Shown here one piece after another: positions 20,485 to 28,722 of a stretch of DNA of 64,000 bases. The notes under the pieces are model-generated. The model was given only the letters and a program-made list of their open reading frames with translations. It ran no database searches and was not told where the DNA came from. Origin of the DNA: Aquabacterium parvum (GTDB lineage Bacteria; Pseudomonadota; Gammaproteobacteria; Burkholderiales; Burkholderiaceae_C); NCBI RefSeq assembly GCF_001447195.1, contig NZ_LFRI01000341.1, forward strand, positions 434,001-498,000. The letters run 5' to 3'. The translations under genes were made by a program, and so were the position numbers. The stretch's first letter is position 1, and the number at the start of each line of letters is the position of its first letter.

Positions 20485-20922
20485 ATGCCAGGAAGATCAA
20501 AAAAATCGTTGTCGGCGCCAGCAAGCGTCGCCACAACTTCCGAGGAAAAGTGGGAAGTCATTTTTCATGATGAGTTCTTGCCAGAGTTCAAGGCATTCAA
20601 CTTGGATGTGCGCCGCGAGTTAGCAGCCGCAGCCAAGGCCATCGAGTTGGCGGGACCCAAGACAGGTCGGCCCCATGTCGATACCCTCAAGGGTTCGAAA
20701 CACGAGAACATGAAGGAGTTGCGATTCAAAGCCAACAACGGCGCAGAAATCTGGAGAGCAGCTTTCGCCTTCGACCCTCAGAGAAAAGCCTACATGCTGG
20801 TGGCGGGTGACAAGCAAGGACAAGATGCCGACACGTTCTACAAAAGTCTGATCAAGACGGCAGACAAGCGATTCGACGCCCATCTGAAAAAGCTCGCAAA
20901 GGCCAAGAAGGAATCACCATGA
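20485..20922 (+). CDS. RelE/HigB-like toxin (phage-derived Gp49 family)
   Basis: A 145-residue basic protein. After a ~20-residue lead the Gp49-like toxin domain runs KWEVIFHDEFLPEFKAF ... GRPHVDTLKGSKHENMKELRFKANNGAEIWRAAFAFDP ... AYMLVAGDKQGQD. The MKELRF..WRAAFAFD core is typical of HigB-type ribosome-dependent mRNA interferases. The toxin precedes the antitoxin, the HigBA order, and the two overlap by ATGA. It sits between msbA-like and hldD, so it is probably a mobile insertion into the LPS region. The extra Lys/Ala-rich C-terminal tail is longer than usual. Confidence 0.85.
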   Translation: MPGRSKKSLSAPASVATTSEEKWEVIFHDEFLPEFKAFNLDVRRELAAAAKAIELAGPKTGRPHVDTLKGSKHENMKELRFKANNGAEIWRAAFAFDPQRKAYMLVAGDKQGQDADTFYKSLIKTADKRFDAHLKKLAKAKKESP

Positions 20923-21359
20923 GCACAACCCTGCAAAGCATCATCGAAGAATTCGATGACAAGGATCAGAAGCTGATCCAGCACAAAGCAAGCCTCTTGG
21001 CCAAGGAGATGATCCGCCATGCAGACTCTCTGGCAGAGGTCCGCACAGCGCTGATCAAGACCCAGGACGAAGTCGCTCGGGTGCTCAATGTCAAACAAAA
21101 CGCCGTGGCACAACTGGAGAAGCGCTCGGACCTGCTGCTGTCGACACTGCGCAAGTACGTGGAAGCAATGGGTGGAGAACTGGCTGTGGCCGTCCGAACA
21201 GGCGCGGGCACCGTGATCATGCTCGACAGCCTGAGCTCCCTGGCCAAGCCGCCAGTGCGACAGCGCGCGCGAGCATCTGGCGTGGCGCAGAAACCGGCTG
21301 CCCGCGCTCCAAGCAGGTCCAAGCCAAAGGCCAAGCAAACCAGGACTTTGGTCGCCTAA
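20919..21359 (+). CDS. XRE-type helix-turn-helix antitoxin (HigA-like)
   Basis: A 146-residue protein whose middle carries a helix-turn-helix (KTQDEVARVLNVKQNAVAQLEKRSD, about residues 48-72), followed by LLSTLRKYVEAMGGELAVAVR, common in HigA/XRE antitoxins paired with Gp49 toxins. A basic Ala/Lys tail follows. The ATG overlaps the toxin stop, so the two are translated together. It is the likely ligand of the 18-base palindrome upstream of the toxin. Confidence 0.85.
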   Translation: MSTTLQSIIEEFDDKDQKLIQHKASLLAKEMIRHADSLAEVRTALIKTQDEVARVLNVKQNAVAQLEKRSDLLLSTLRKYVEAMGGELAVAVRTGAGTVIMLDSLSSLAKPPVRQRARASGVAQKPAARAPSRSKPKAKQTRTLVA

Positions 21360-21372
21360 CGACAAGCAATCG

Positions 21373-21468
21373 ATGCAGAAGGCATTCATGCCCACATCGA
21401 TGTTCGGTGGCGCGACCAACGCCAACCCCAAACGCGCGCAGGATGAGTTGATCAAGGCGGGCGCATAG
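21373..21468 (+). CDS. Small unrecognised ORF upstream of hldD, possible gene remnant
   Basis: A 31-codon frame (MQKAFMPTSMFGGATNANPK...) with protein-like composition, lying between the antitoxin stop and hldD. It is not recognised. It could be the tail of a gene lost when the toxin-antitoxin pair arrived, a leader peptide, or chance. Confidence is low. Confidence 0.25.
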   Translation: MQKAFMPTSMFGGATNANPKRAQDELIKAGA

Positions 21469-21514
21469 GCGCACGGGCATAATTGCCCCCTGCAACCTGC
21501 CCTGCCTGAACCCC

Positions 21515-22498
21515 ATGATCATCGTCACCGGCGCCACCGGCTTCATCGGCTCCAACATCGTCGCCGACCTCAACGCGCGCGGCCGCACCGACCTGCTACT
21601 GGTCGATGACCTCGGCACGCAAGGCAAGTGGAAGAACATCGCCAAGCGGCGTTTTGTCGACCTGGTCGACTATCGCGACCTCGATGGGCTGCTGGCTCGC
21701 CTGAAGCAACCTGCCGACGCCGTCTTCCACATGGGCGCCAACTCATCGACCACGTCCACCGACGGCGACGAGATCCTGCGCGTGAACCTGCATGCCACCA
21801 TGGCCTGGTGGAAGTGGTGCACAGACACTGGAACGCCCTTCATCTACGCGTCTTCGGCCGCCACCTATGGCGACGGCGAACAGGGCTTCGAAGACAACCA
21901 ATCGCCAGAAGCCTTGGACCAGCTCGCCCCGCTGAACCTGTACGGCTGGTCCAAGCACCAGTTCGACAAGTGGGCCGTGGAACGCGCTTCGGAAGGCAAG
22001 GCACCGCCGCAATGGGCGGGCCTGAAGTTCTTCAACGTGTACGGGCCCAACGAGTACCACAAGGGTGACATGCGCAGCCTGGTGGCCAAGAACACCGCGC
22101 TGATCGCCCGCGGCGAAACCATCCGCCTGTTCAAGTCCCACAAGGACGGCTACGCAGACGGCGGCCAGCTGCGCGACTTCGTCTACGTCAAAGACTGCTG
22201 CGCCGTGATGATGTGGCTGCTCGACAACCGGCAGGTCAGCGGCGTGTTCAACCTGGGCACCGGCCAGGCGCGCAGCTTCGTGGATCTGATGCAGGCCATT
22301 GGCACGGCGCTGGGCAAGCCCGTGAACATCGAGTACGTGGACATGCCGGAGAGCATTCGGCCGAATTACCAGTACTTTACGGAGGCGCGGATGGGGAAGT
22401 TGAAAGGGGCTGGGCACTCGATCCCCATGACCTCGCTGGAGAATGGGGTACGTGACTACGTGCAGCGGCATCTGGTGCAGGCCGACGCCTACAGATAA
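21515..22498 (+). CDS. hldD: ADP-L-glycero-D-manno-heptose 6-epimerase
   Basis: A 327-residue extended SDR. The NAD(P)-binding loop is GATGFIGSNIV, MGANSSTTSTDG is typical of HldD, and the catalytic tyrosine lies in NLYGWSKHQFD (YxxxK). FFNVYGPNEYHKGDM and QLRDFVYVKD complete the family pattern. It converts ADP-D,D-heptose to ADP-L,D-heptose, the last step of the pathway started by hldA and the HldC-GmhB fusion. The next glycosyltransferase starts 4 bases later, at which point base composition shifts to AT-richer. Confidence 0.96.
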   Translation: MIIVTGATGFIGSNIVADLNARGRTDLLLVDDLGTQGKWKNIAKRRFVDLVDYRDLDGLLARLKQPADAVFHMGANSSTTSTDGDEILRVNLHATMAWWKWCTDTGTPFIYASSAATYGDGEQGFEDNQSPEALDQLAPLNLYGWSKHQFDKWAVERASEGKAPPQWAGLKFFNVYGPNEYHKGDMRSLVAKNTALIARGETIRLFKSHKDGYADGGQLRDFVYVKDCCAVMMWLLDNRQVSGVFNLGTGQARSFVDLMQAIGTALGKPVNIEYVDMPESIRPNYQYFTEARMGKLKGAGHSIPMTSLENGVRDYVQRHLVQADAYR

Positions 22499-22502
22499 CG
22501 GT

Positions 22503-23684
22503 ATGGGGCTCCGCGTGCTACAAGTGTGTCCTTTCGACATACCCAACGAACCGAGTACTGGCGGTCAAATTCGCATCGAAGCCATTGCTCGCGCTTATCG
22601 CGAGGCAGGCTGCATCGTCGATCGAAGTTGCATCGTCACCCGGCAACGCGACGCTAGGAGACCGATGGACTTGATCATGCCTTGGCTTGATCGTGTGCGT
22701 CGCAAGCATATAGGCAAACCTGACAACCTGGGCCAGATCCGGCAACACTGGGCCGCGCAGGCCAGCCAAAAGCTGCACAAGCAATTATCTTCCTGCCTTG
22801 AGAAACCTTACCAAATCGTACACGTGGAGCACCCATGGGGCATGGCACTGATGCGCTCCATGAGGCGGCATCCCATGCTTACCAATGCGCGCATCGTTTA
22901 CAGCGCCCACAACATTGAGCACACTCTGTTCGAATCCGTCGCCCGAGAACAGGGCAACTGGAATTGGGCAGCAAGAACACTGACCCAGGAAATTCGTCGA
23001 ATCGAAGAGGCAGCGGCGGCTGAGGCCGACATCACTTGGGCGGTATCGCTCGCCGATGCTGGTCAACTGATGCCATTTGCGAAGAGATGTGTTGTAGCTC
23101 CAAACGGCTGCCGAGAACTACCAAAGCGCGCTTGTTCATCAGTCTTCACCAGATTGCAAGGCCGCTATGCCTTATTCATCGGCACGAACTACAGCCCAAA
23201 CGTCAACGGCTTCCTCCGCATGCTGGAAGATGACTTTTCATTCCTACCTCCGGGCACGTCCATTCAAACCATTGGAACCTGCGTAGAAGCACTGAGTCAC
23301 CACGCGCCACATCGGCACTGGCAGAAGTCTGAACGCTTGCACCACCACGGCAAAGTGAGTGGGTCGCTGTTAGATTCGGCACTGCTGAACGCCGGAGTTA
23401 TCATCTTGCCCATCCTTTCAGGGGGAGGCACCAATCTCAAGACGGCAGAGGCACTAGCATCTGGCCGACTGGTTCTTGGCACGACCAAAGCGTTCCGTGG
23501 CTTCGAGGATTGGCTACATGCCCCTGGCGTACATTTTGCCGATGCGCCGGAGTCTTTCCGAGACAACCTAGCTAAACTCCTACTCGCGTCATCTAGCGAG
23601 CAATCGAAGTTTCACCGTCAGGGACTGAATTGGACTTCAGCACTCCAACCTGCGCTGCAGGAGACGCTTGGGGGCGCTTTTTGA
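22503..23684 (+). CDS. Glycosyltransferase (GT4-like), C-terminus altered by IS insertion
   Basis: A 393-residue GT-B type transferase. The N-terminal half has VLQVCPFDIPNEPSTGGQIRI and VHVEHPWGMALM...VYSAHNIEH. The C-terminal half has PILSGGGTNLKTAEALASGRLVLGTTKAFRGFE, the GT4 donor site. The last codons and stop (23682-23684) lie inside the left end of the IS. Removing the element and one TTGG copy restores the frame to end ...ETLGNITPSKKK with a TGA overlapping the next ATG at 24911. The present protein ends ETLGGAF, so it lost eight residues and gained two, probably still active. Codon use and composition are AT-richer than upstream. Confidence 0.85.
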   Translation: MGLRVLQVCPFDIPNEPSTGGQIRIEAIARAYREAGCIVDRSCIVTRQRDARRPMDLIMPWLDRVRRKHIGKPDNLGQIRQHWAAQASQKLHKQLSSCLEKPYQIVHVEHPWGMALMRSMRRHPMLTNARIVYSAHNIEHTLFESVAREQGNWNWAARTLTQEIRRIEEAAAAEADITWAVSLADAGQLMPFAKRCVVAPNGCRELPKRACSSVFTRLQGRYALFIGTNYSPNVNGFLRMLEDDFSFLPPGTSIQTIGTCVEALSHHAPHRHWQKSERLHHHGKVSGSLLDSALLNAGVIILPILSGGGTNLKTAEALASGRLVLGTTKAFRGFEDWLHAPGVHFADAPESFRDNLAKLLLASSSEQSKFHRQGLNWTSALQPALQETLGGAF

Positions 23685-23688
23685 AACC
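23672..23688 (+). repeat. Left terminal inverted repeat of the IS5-family element
   Basis: The first 8 bases, GGGCGCTT, are identical to the reversed right end, and 13 of 17 match. It contains the new stop codon of the upstream glycosyltransferase. Confidence 0.85.
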
Positions 23689-23733
23689 GCCCCGACTTCA
23701 ACCCGAGGTACTTGATACGGCAAGACAGCAGCC

Positions 23734-24801
23734 ATGATACCCCCCCGCATCAAAACCTCGGCGTTTTTCCAGGACCAACCCGCCACCGACCTGTTCGTGC
23801 TGGAGCATCGGCAAGCCAAGCTGGGCAGCTACGTTGCGAACCTTGCGGCGATGGACGGGCTGATCAACTTCGGGTCCGTGGCCGCCGCGGTGGATGCGGC
23901 CTGCCCACGCAGGGACCGCAGCAAGGGCGGACGCCCGCCGTACCCCACCGAGGTGATGGTGCGCATGGTGTTTCTGCAGTCGCTGTACAACCTGAGCGAG
24001 GAAGGCTGCGAACACCAAGTGTTGGATCGCTTGAGCGTCCAGCGCTTTTGCCGGCTGGATGGGCAACTGCACATTCCTGACGCGTGCACGCTGAAGAGCT
24101 TCAAGCAGCGCCTGACCAAGGGTGGCCTGGGCGGGCGGGCGATCTTCGAGGCAAGGAGCCAGCAACTGCAACAACAACGGTACATCCCGCGCGGCGGGCA
24201 GATCGTGGACGCCAGCATCGTGCAGGCGCCCATCACCCAGACCCGCAGCGAAGAACGCCAAGCGCTCAACGAAGGCAAGGCGCCTGAGGGCAGGAGCACC
24301 AAGCGGCTGCCGCACACAGACCGCGACGCCCGCTGGACCAAGAAGTACGGCAAGAGCTTCCACGGCTACAAGGTGCACAGCAATGTGGATGCACGCTGGA
24401 AGCTGATCCGCCGAATTGCCATCACGCCTGCCAACGTGGACTATAGTCAGACGCTGCAGGCGGTGATGGACACCGCCAACACCCGAGGCCGGTTGCTGGC
24501 CGATCGGGGCTATGAGGCCCAAGCCAACCGCGATTTGTTGGCCAAGCACCAACTTCGCGACGGCATTGCGCGGCGAGCCAAGCCAGGGCAAGAGGCGCGC
24601 CAGCGGCTGGATGCACGCAACCGAGCGATCAACAAGACGAGGGCCCGGGTCGAACACGTGTTCGCCGGTCCGAAACAGCTGGGCGGCAAAGTGGTGGGGG
24701 CGAGGACGCTGACCAGGAACGAGCTGGCCATCACGCTGAAGTGCGTGGCCTGCAACACCAAGCGTTTGGTATGGTTGGTCGCGCAAGGAGCGCAGACGTG
24801 A
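23734..24801 (+). CDS. IS5-family DDE transposase
   Basis: A 355-residue transposase. An N-terminal DUF772-type region (TEVMVRMVFLQSLYNLSEEGCEHQVLDRLSVQRFC) precedes the catalytic core: first Asp in IVDASIVQAP, second in LLADRGYEA, Glu in RARVEHVFA. The tail ELAITLKCVACNTKRL is typical of the IS5 group. No frameshift or stop interrupts it, so it should be active. It lies wholly within the element, starting 62 bases from the left end. Confidence 0.95.
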   Translation: MIPPRIKTSAFFQDQPATDLFVLEHRQAKLGSYVANLAAMDGLINFGSVAAAVDAACPRRDRSKGGRPPYPTEVMVRMVFLQSLYNLSEEGCEHQVLDRLSVQRFCRLDGQLHIPDACTLKSFKQRLTKGGLGGRAIFEARSQQLQQQRYIPRGGQIVDASIVQAPITQTRSEERQALNEGKAPEGRSTKRLPHTDRDARWTKKYGKSFHGYKVHSNVDARWKLIRRIAITPANVDYSQTLQAVMDTANTRGRLLADRGYEAQANRDLLAKHQLRDGIARRAKPGQEARQRLDARNRAINKTRARVEHVFAGPKQLGGKVVGARTLTRNELAITLKCVACNTKRLVWLVAQGAQT

Positions 24802-24865
24802 TGGCTCAACACCGCCGAATCTCATGCCATACCGTGACATTGGCCGTCAGCGCATCGGAAAACAG

Positions 24866-24882
24866 GGTTATACGAAGCGCCC
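24866..24882 (-). repeat. Right terminal inverted repeat of the IS5-family element
   Basis: Read on the minus strand it begins GGGCGCTTCGTATAACC, matching the left end at 13 of 17 positions. The TTGG target duplication follows directly at 24883. Confidence 0.85.
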
Positions 24883-24910
24883 TTGGGAACATAACACCAA
24901 GTAAAAAGAA

Positions 24911-25975
24911 ATGATCAGCAGCGACCAAATCAGCGTAGTCATTCAAGGAGCAATCGGCGCGGAACTGCCAGACTGCATCAGAAGCGTCCGCAGAAGTCTA
25001 CCGAAATCCGAGATCATTTTGTCAACATGGGAGGGCAGTAGCCTGCCGGCAGGAATGGACGTGGATCAGTGCATTTTCAGCCCGGACCCAGGAGCACGGC
25101 CAGCAGTCAAAGGCGGCAAACTGCTCAATAACACCAACCGACAACTAGTATCGACCGTCGCTGGACTGCGTCGGGCCAATCGCCCTTACACACTCAAACT
25201 GCGCACTGACTTCGAGATTCATCACCCCGGATTCATCCAAGGCTTTACCACCACAGACTTACGCGACACCAAGTACACGCTTTTCAAGCATAAACTAGTT
25301 ATACCTAATTACGCGACTCGCTACCCCACACCCAACACGGCATCCTACCCATTCCACCCATCTGACCTGAGCGTATTCGGCTTGACCGAAGACGTAACCA
25401 GATACTTCGACGCCCCCCCTTTGGGTGAAGCTGATTGGAACTGGGCGCTGCAGTACGAGTCGGAAATCACCCGAGGCCAGAATGTGCCACTTTTCTTGCC
25501 GCGTCTTGCCCCAGAACAACATTTCTTCATAAACAGTCTGCGAGCAAACGGGCATCCGATTGAGTTGCGTCACTACCATGACACCAGCGGGAACATTGCC
25601 GAACAAAGCCGACGCTATTTGGTCAATAACTTTGTCGTGCTCGACATGCAGGACTACGGTATCAGCACAGGAAAATCTGCGCTAGCGTATGCCATCACAA
25701 AAGACATCAACAACTGTTACTCCCGCAACTTGTACCGCTCAGAGTATCGAATGTGGTGCGACCCGAATGCCAAGCTAAACTGGCGGGAAGCCATAGAGGC
25801 CCGCCTAACTCGCCGAAAAATAACCCACGAAAAACTGGTTAAACACCGCTTCGCCATGCAACAGCATGCACAGCTTATTTTCCGAGCCTCAGATGAGGGC
25901 TCATTTACCCACAGCCACAAAATGCTGGCTGACGCAATCTCCTGCCTCTACTATTTTTTGCGTGCCATCGTATGA
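24911..25975 (+). CDS. WavE-family lipopolysaccharide synthesis protein
   Basis: A 354-residue protein of the WavE family, first seen in Vibrio cholerae LPS core loci. Supporting segments are ISVVIQGAIGAELPDCIRSVR at the N-terminus, EIILSTWEGSS, a KLRTDFEI stretch with a DxE-like acidic motif, and later DLSVFGLTEDV and APEQHFFINSLRANG. The pattern suggests a GT-A-like transferase, but the reaction is not established. Before the IS arrived its ATG overlapped the upstream transferase stop; its own stop overlaps the next gene (ATGA at 25972). The start has no strong ribosome site, consistent with former coupling, so its translation may be reduced now. Confidence 0.78.
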   Translation: MISSDQISVVIQGAIGAELPDCIRSVRRSLPKSEIILSTWEGSSLPAGMDVDQCIFSPDPGARPAVKGGKLLNNTNRQLVSTVAGLRRANRPYTLKLRTDFEIHHPGFIQGFTTTDLRDTKYTLFKHKLVIPNYATRYPTPNTASYPFHPSDLSVFGLTEDVTRYFDAPPLGEADWNWALQYESEITRGQNVPLFLPRLAPEQHFFINSLRANGHPIELRHYHDTSGNIAEQSRRYLVNNFVVLDMQDYGISTGKSALAYAITKDINNCYSRNLYRSEYRMWCDPNAKLNWREAIEARLTRRKITHEKLVKHRFAMQQHAQLIFRASDEGSFTHSHKMLADAISCLYYFLRAIV

Positions 25976-26730
25976 ACAAGCTCAACATCGTTATCCCCAT
26001 GGCTGGCGCCGGCAGCCGCTTTGCTAAAGCAGGCTACGCAGACCCTAAACCACTGATAAAAATTCACGACACCCCGATGATCGAGGCCGTAGTGCGCAAC
26101 CTTCGTCCTAGCATCCCACATAAATTCATTTTTATCGTACAGGCAGCACACGCGCAGGCCTACGGGCTACGCGATTTTCTGACTTCCATTTCAAACGGGG
26201 GGGAACTCATTGAAATCGACGGACTCACCGAAGGCGCGGCGTGCACCGTACTCAAGGCTCAATCGTTGATTGACAATGACCAACCACTGATGATCGCCAA
26301 CAGCGACCAGTACATTGATTGCGACATAAATGCATATTTGGCATCAATGAAAAATGGCGACTTAGACGGCATCATAATGACCATGTGGGCGGATGATCCG
26401 AAATGGTCTTTCGTGGATTTAAATGAAGCGAATTTTGTCACTCGCGTCGTCGAGAAGGAGGTCATCTCCAACGAGGCCACGGTTGGCGTCTACAATTTCC
26501 TTCGAGGTTCTGACTTCGTTCAAGCCGCAAAAGACATGATTCTGCGTGACGAGCGCGTAAATGGTGAGTTCTATGTAGCGCCAGCCTACAACTCGCTCAT
26601 CCGCAACGGGAAAATGATCGGTATTCACAACATTGGCAGCGAAGCCAAAGGTATGTATGGGTTAGGCATCCCAGCCGATCTGGAACACTTCTTACGGTTA
26701 TCGTTGTCCCATCAATTCAAACGTGGCTGA
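25972..26730 (+). CDS. Sugar-phosphate-type nucleotidyltransferase (canonical copy)
   Basis: A 252-residue NTP_transferase protein. The nucleotide loop IVIPMAGAGSRFAKAGY is followed by PKPLIKI with the conserved Lys, GAACTVLKA, and the metal-binding NSDQYIDCDI. It should couple an NTP to a sugar- or polyol-phosphate. It is closely related to the later gene at 27975, which lacks several of these residues. It is coupled by ATGA to the wavE-like gene and separated by two bases from the GDPD-like gene. Which nucleotide and substrate it uses cannot be told. Confidence 0.82.
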   Translation: MNKLNIVIPMAGAGSRFAKAGYADPKPLIKIHDTPMIEAVVRNLRPSIPHKFIFIVQAAHAQAYGLRDFLTSISNGGELIEIDGLTEGAACTVLKAQSLIDNDQPLMIANSDQYIDCDINAYLASMKNGDLDGIIMTMWADDPKWSFVDLNEANFVTRVVEKEVISNEATVGVYNFLRGSDFVQAAKDMILRDERVNGEFYVAPAYNSLIRNGKMIGIHNIGSEAKGMYGLGIPADLEHFLRLSLSHQFKRG

Positions 26731-26732
26731 CT

Positions 26733-27362
26733 ATGCAGTTCATCTCTCACCGAGGCTGGTGGATCAAGCCCGAAGAAAAGAATACCATGACCGCGTTCGA
26801 ACGGTCGTTTTCTCGCGGATACGGCACAGAAACTGACGTACGAGATCTAGATGGGCAGCTCGTCATATCTCATGACATGCCACGTGCAAGAGACAAGCTT
26901 GGTATTGAGCCTGTACTCGCACTAGCGAGCCACTACAAGGTCCCGCTAGCCCTGAACATCAAATCAGATGGTCTGGCGAAGCCACTTCGCAACACACTAG
27001 ATAAGTTTCCGGGACTGCAGTGGTTCGTCTTCGACATGTCCGTACCTGATATGCGCAACCACTTGGCACTGGGCAACACCACGTACACCCGGTTCAGTGA
27101 AATCGAACAACAACCAGCTTATCTAGAACGCGCAGCAGGGATCTGGCTGGACGCCCTTGACACGCCTTGGCTTGACTCAAGCGCAATCTTACGAGCCCTC
27201 TCATTAGGCAAGCCTGTTTGCCTAGTCTCCCCCGAGCTACACCAAAGAGATCCCTTGCCTCTCTGGACCGAACTGCGGTCTCTAGCGCATGCGACACAAC
27301 TCACCCTCTGCACGGACCTACCCGATCAGGCCAAACAACACATCATGGGAGCAGCGCAATGA
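26733..27362 (+). CDS. GDPD-like phosphodiesterase in the glycan operon
   Basis: A 209-residue protein with the catalytic pattern of glycerophosphodiester phosphodiesterases: SHRGWW (His-Arg), an EKNT segment, TETDVRDLDG (metal-binding ExD) and SHDMP (second His). It is shorter than the usual ~240 residues and has no signal peptide, so it is cytoplasmic. The second half (ALNIKSDGL, FDMSVPDM) keeps the barrel pattern. In this operon it may supply glycerol 3-phosphate or another alcohol phosphate for the nucleotidyltransferases; that is inference. Its stop overlaps the HAD gene start. Confidence 0.72.
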   Translation: MQFISHRGWWIKPEEKNTMTAFERSFSRGYGTETDVRDLDGQLVISHDMPRARDKLGIEPVLALASHYKVPLALNIKSDGLAKPLRNTLDKFPGLQWFVFDMSVPDMRNHLALGNTTYTRFSEIEQQPAYLERAAGIWLDALDTPWLDSSAILRALSLGKPVCLVSPELHQRDPLPLWTELRSLAHATQLTLCTDLPDQAKQHIMGAAQ

Positions 27363-27982
27363 TAAAAGCCGTAATATTTGATATGGATGGCGTGCTGATT
27401 GAGGCCAAAGATTGGCATTACGAAGCACTTAACAGAGCCTTGCGGCTTTTCGGATTCGAGATTTCACGGTACGCGCATCTGTCAACATATGACGGCCTGC
27501 CTACTTCAAAGAAGCTTGAGATGCTCAGCATTGAAAGCGACTTACCCAGGGCACTCCATGGCTTCATCAATGAGATGAAGCAGCTATACACCATGGAAAT
27601 AGTTCACACGCACTGCAAACCCACATTCTCTCATGAATTCGCGCTCTCGTCGCTCAAAGCACAGGGCTACAAACTCGCGGTAGCCTCCAATTCAATTCGA
27701 TCAACAGTCGTCACGATGATGGAGAAATCCAACTTGGCTAGCTACCTAGATCTAATGCTTTCCAACGAAGATGTGCACAAGGCAAAACCCGATCCAGAAA
27801 TCTACCTTTCGGCCATGACGACCCTGGGTTTCAAGCCTGACGAGTGTCTGATCGTTGAAGACAACGACAACGGCGTAAAGGCTGCACTGGCGTCAGGTGG
27901 TCACCTTTTACGCGTCAAGGACGTCCACGAAGTCAAACTTGAAAAAATCCTCGCAAGAATCCAGGAGATCGACAATGGCTGA
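27359..27982 (+). CDS. HAD-superfamily phosphatase/phosphomutase-like (CbbY/beta-PGM type)
   Basis: A 207-residue HAD hydrolase: motif I IFDMDGVLIEA, a helical cap typical of beta-phosphoglucomutase relatives, motif II VASNS, motif III Lys in KAKPDPEIY, and motif IV IVEDNDNGVKAA. All catalytic residues are present. Its ATG overlaps the GDPD-like stop and its 3' end overlaps the next nucleotidyltransferase by 8 bases. A role in removing or moving phosphate on the precursor is likely; the substrate is unknown. Confidence 0.85.
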   Translation: MIKAVIFDMDGVLIEAKDWHYEALNRALRLFGFEISRYAHLSTYDGLPTSKKLEMLSIESDLPRALHGFINEMKQLYTMEIVHTHCKPTFSHEFALSSLKAQGYKLAVASNSIRSTVVTMMEKSNLASYLDLMLSNEDVHKAKPDPEIYLSAMTTLGFKPDECLIVEDNDNGVKAALASGGHLLRVKDVHEVKLEKILARIQEIDNG

Positions 27983-28718
27983 CCCGAAACTAAAAGTCCT
28001 TATTCTGGGCGCTGGCGTCACCGCCAACTCAAGCGATGGCGACCCATTTCCGGCTTTCATGGCTGAGGTCAAGGGCGCGCCTTTGATACAGCGCATAGTT
28101 GAGTCATGCGCCGGACTGCAGCCAGACTGGATCGGCATTGCTTGCCAATCCAAGGAAATTGACAACTATCAGATCTGGGAACTGCCTAGATTGCTTCACC
28201 CGAAGGCTTCGTTCTTAGCAACCAACAGCATAACGCATGGCGCCGCATGCACGGCCTTGTTAGCTTCGGAGCATATCGACAATGAAGACGAGCTTCTGAT
28301 CCTTGGCGTAAATGAGTACATCGATGCCGATTTCACCACCATCATTCAGCGATTCCGGGATAGGCGTCTAGATGGCGGCGTGCTGACTTTCCCCTCCATC
28401 CATCCACGGTATTCCTACGTTAAGACTAGTGCAGACGGATTAGTGCAACAGGCTGCGGAAAAACGCCCCATCAGCAACACCGCAGCAGCCACTTTCTTCT
28501 GGTATCGGCGCGGGTCCGATTTCGTCATGGCAGCAAAAGATGTGATTCGCAAAAACGATCATGTCAACGACCTGTATTACATATCGCCCACGATCAACCA
28601 GATGCTTCTGAGACAAAAACGTATCGGCATCGAAGCCCTTGAAAACGGACAATACCACCCCTTCAAAACCACGCGCCAGATCGAAAATTTTGAAACCGTT
28701 CAGGAATTTAGAAAGTAA
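27975..28718 (+). CDS. Degenerate nucleotidyltransferase paralogue
   Basis: A 247-residue paralogue of the protein at 25972: both share GAACT near the middle and the stretch RGSDFVxAAKDxI...HVN/RVN, with the same length and order. Its nucleotide loop reads LGAGVTANSSDGDPFPAFM instead of GAGSRF, losing the Arg; MAEVKG replaces PKPLIKI; and GVNEYIDADF stands in for NSDQYIDCDI. It is intact, so selection seems to keep it. It could be a regulatory or complex partner of the canonical copy, or an enzyme with a different substrate. Confidence 0.7.
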   Translation: MADPKLKVLILGAGVTANSSDGDPFPAFMAEVKGAPLIQRIVESCAGLQPDWIGIACQSKEIDNYQIWELPRLLHPKASFLATNSITHGAACTALLASEHIDNEDELLILGVNEYIDADFTTIIQRFRDRRLDGGVLTFPSIHPRYSYVKTSADGLVQQAAEKRPISNTAAATFFWYRRGSDFVMAAKDVIRKNDHVNDLYYISPTINQMLLRQKRIGIEALENGQYHPFKTTRQIENFETVQEFRK

Positions 28719-28722
28719 CGGC

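Larger units (their letters stand above)
23672..24882 (+). mobile_element. IS5-family insertion sequence, complete
   Basis: A 1211-base element with one transposase gene. Its ends begin GGGCGCTT on both sides (23672 and, reversed, 24882); 13 of the first 17 bases match between ends. It is flanked by the 4-base direct repeat TTGG (23668-23671 and 24883-24886), the duplication size typical of IS5 relatives. It separates a glycosyltransferase from the wavE-like gene in a coupled operon. The intact frame and exact flanking repeat suggest recent insertion. Confidence 0.92.

Noticed and set aside
21448-21483. hldD promoter from TTGATC and CATAAT
   Set aside because: The spacing of 24 bases is too long for a sigma-70 promoter.
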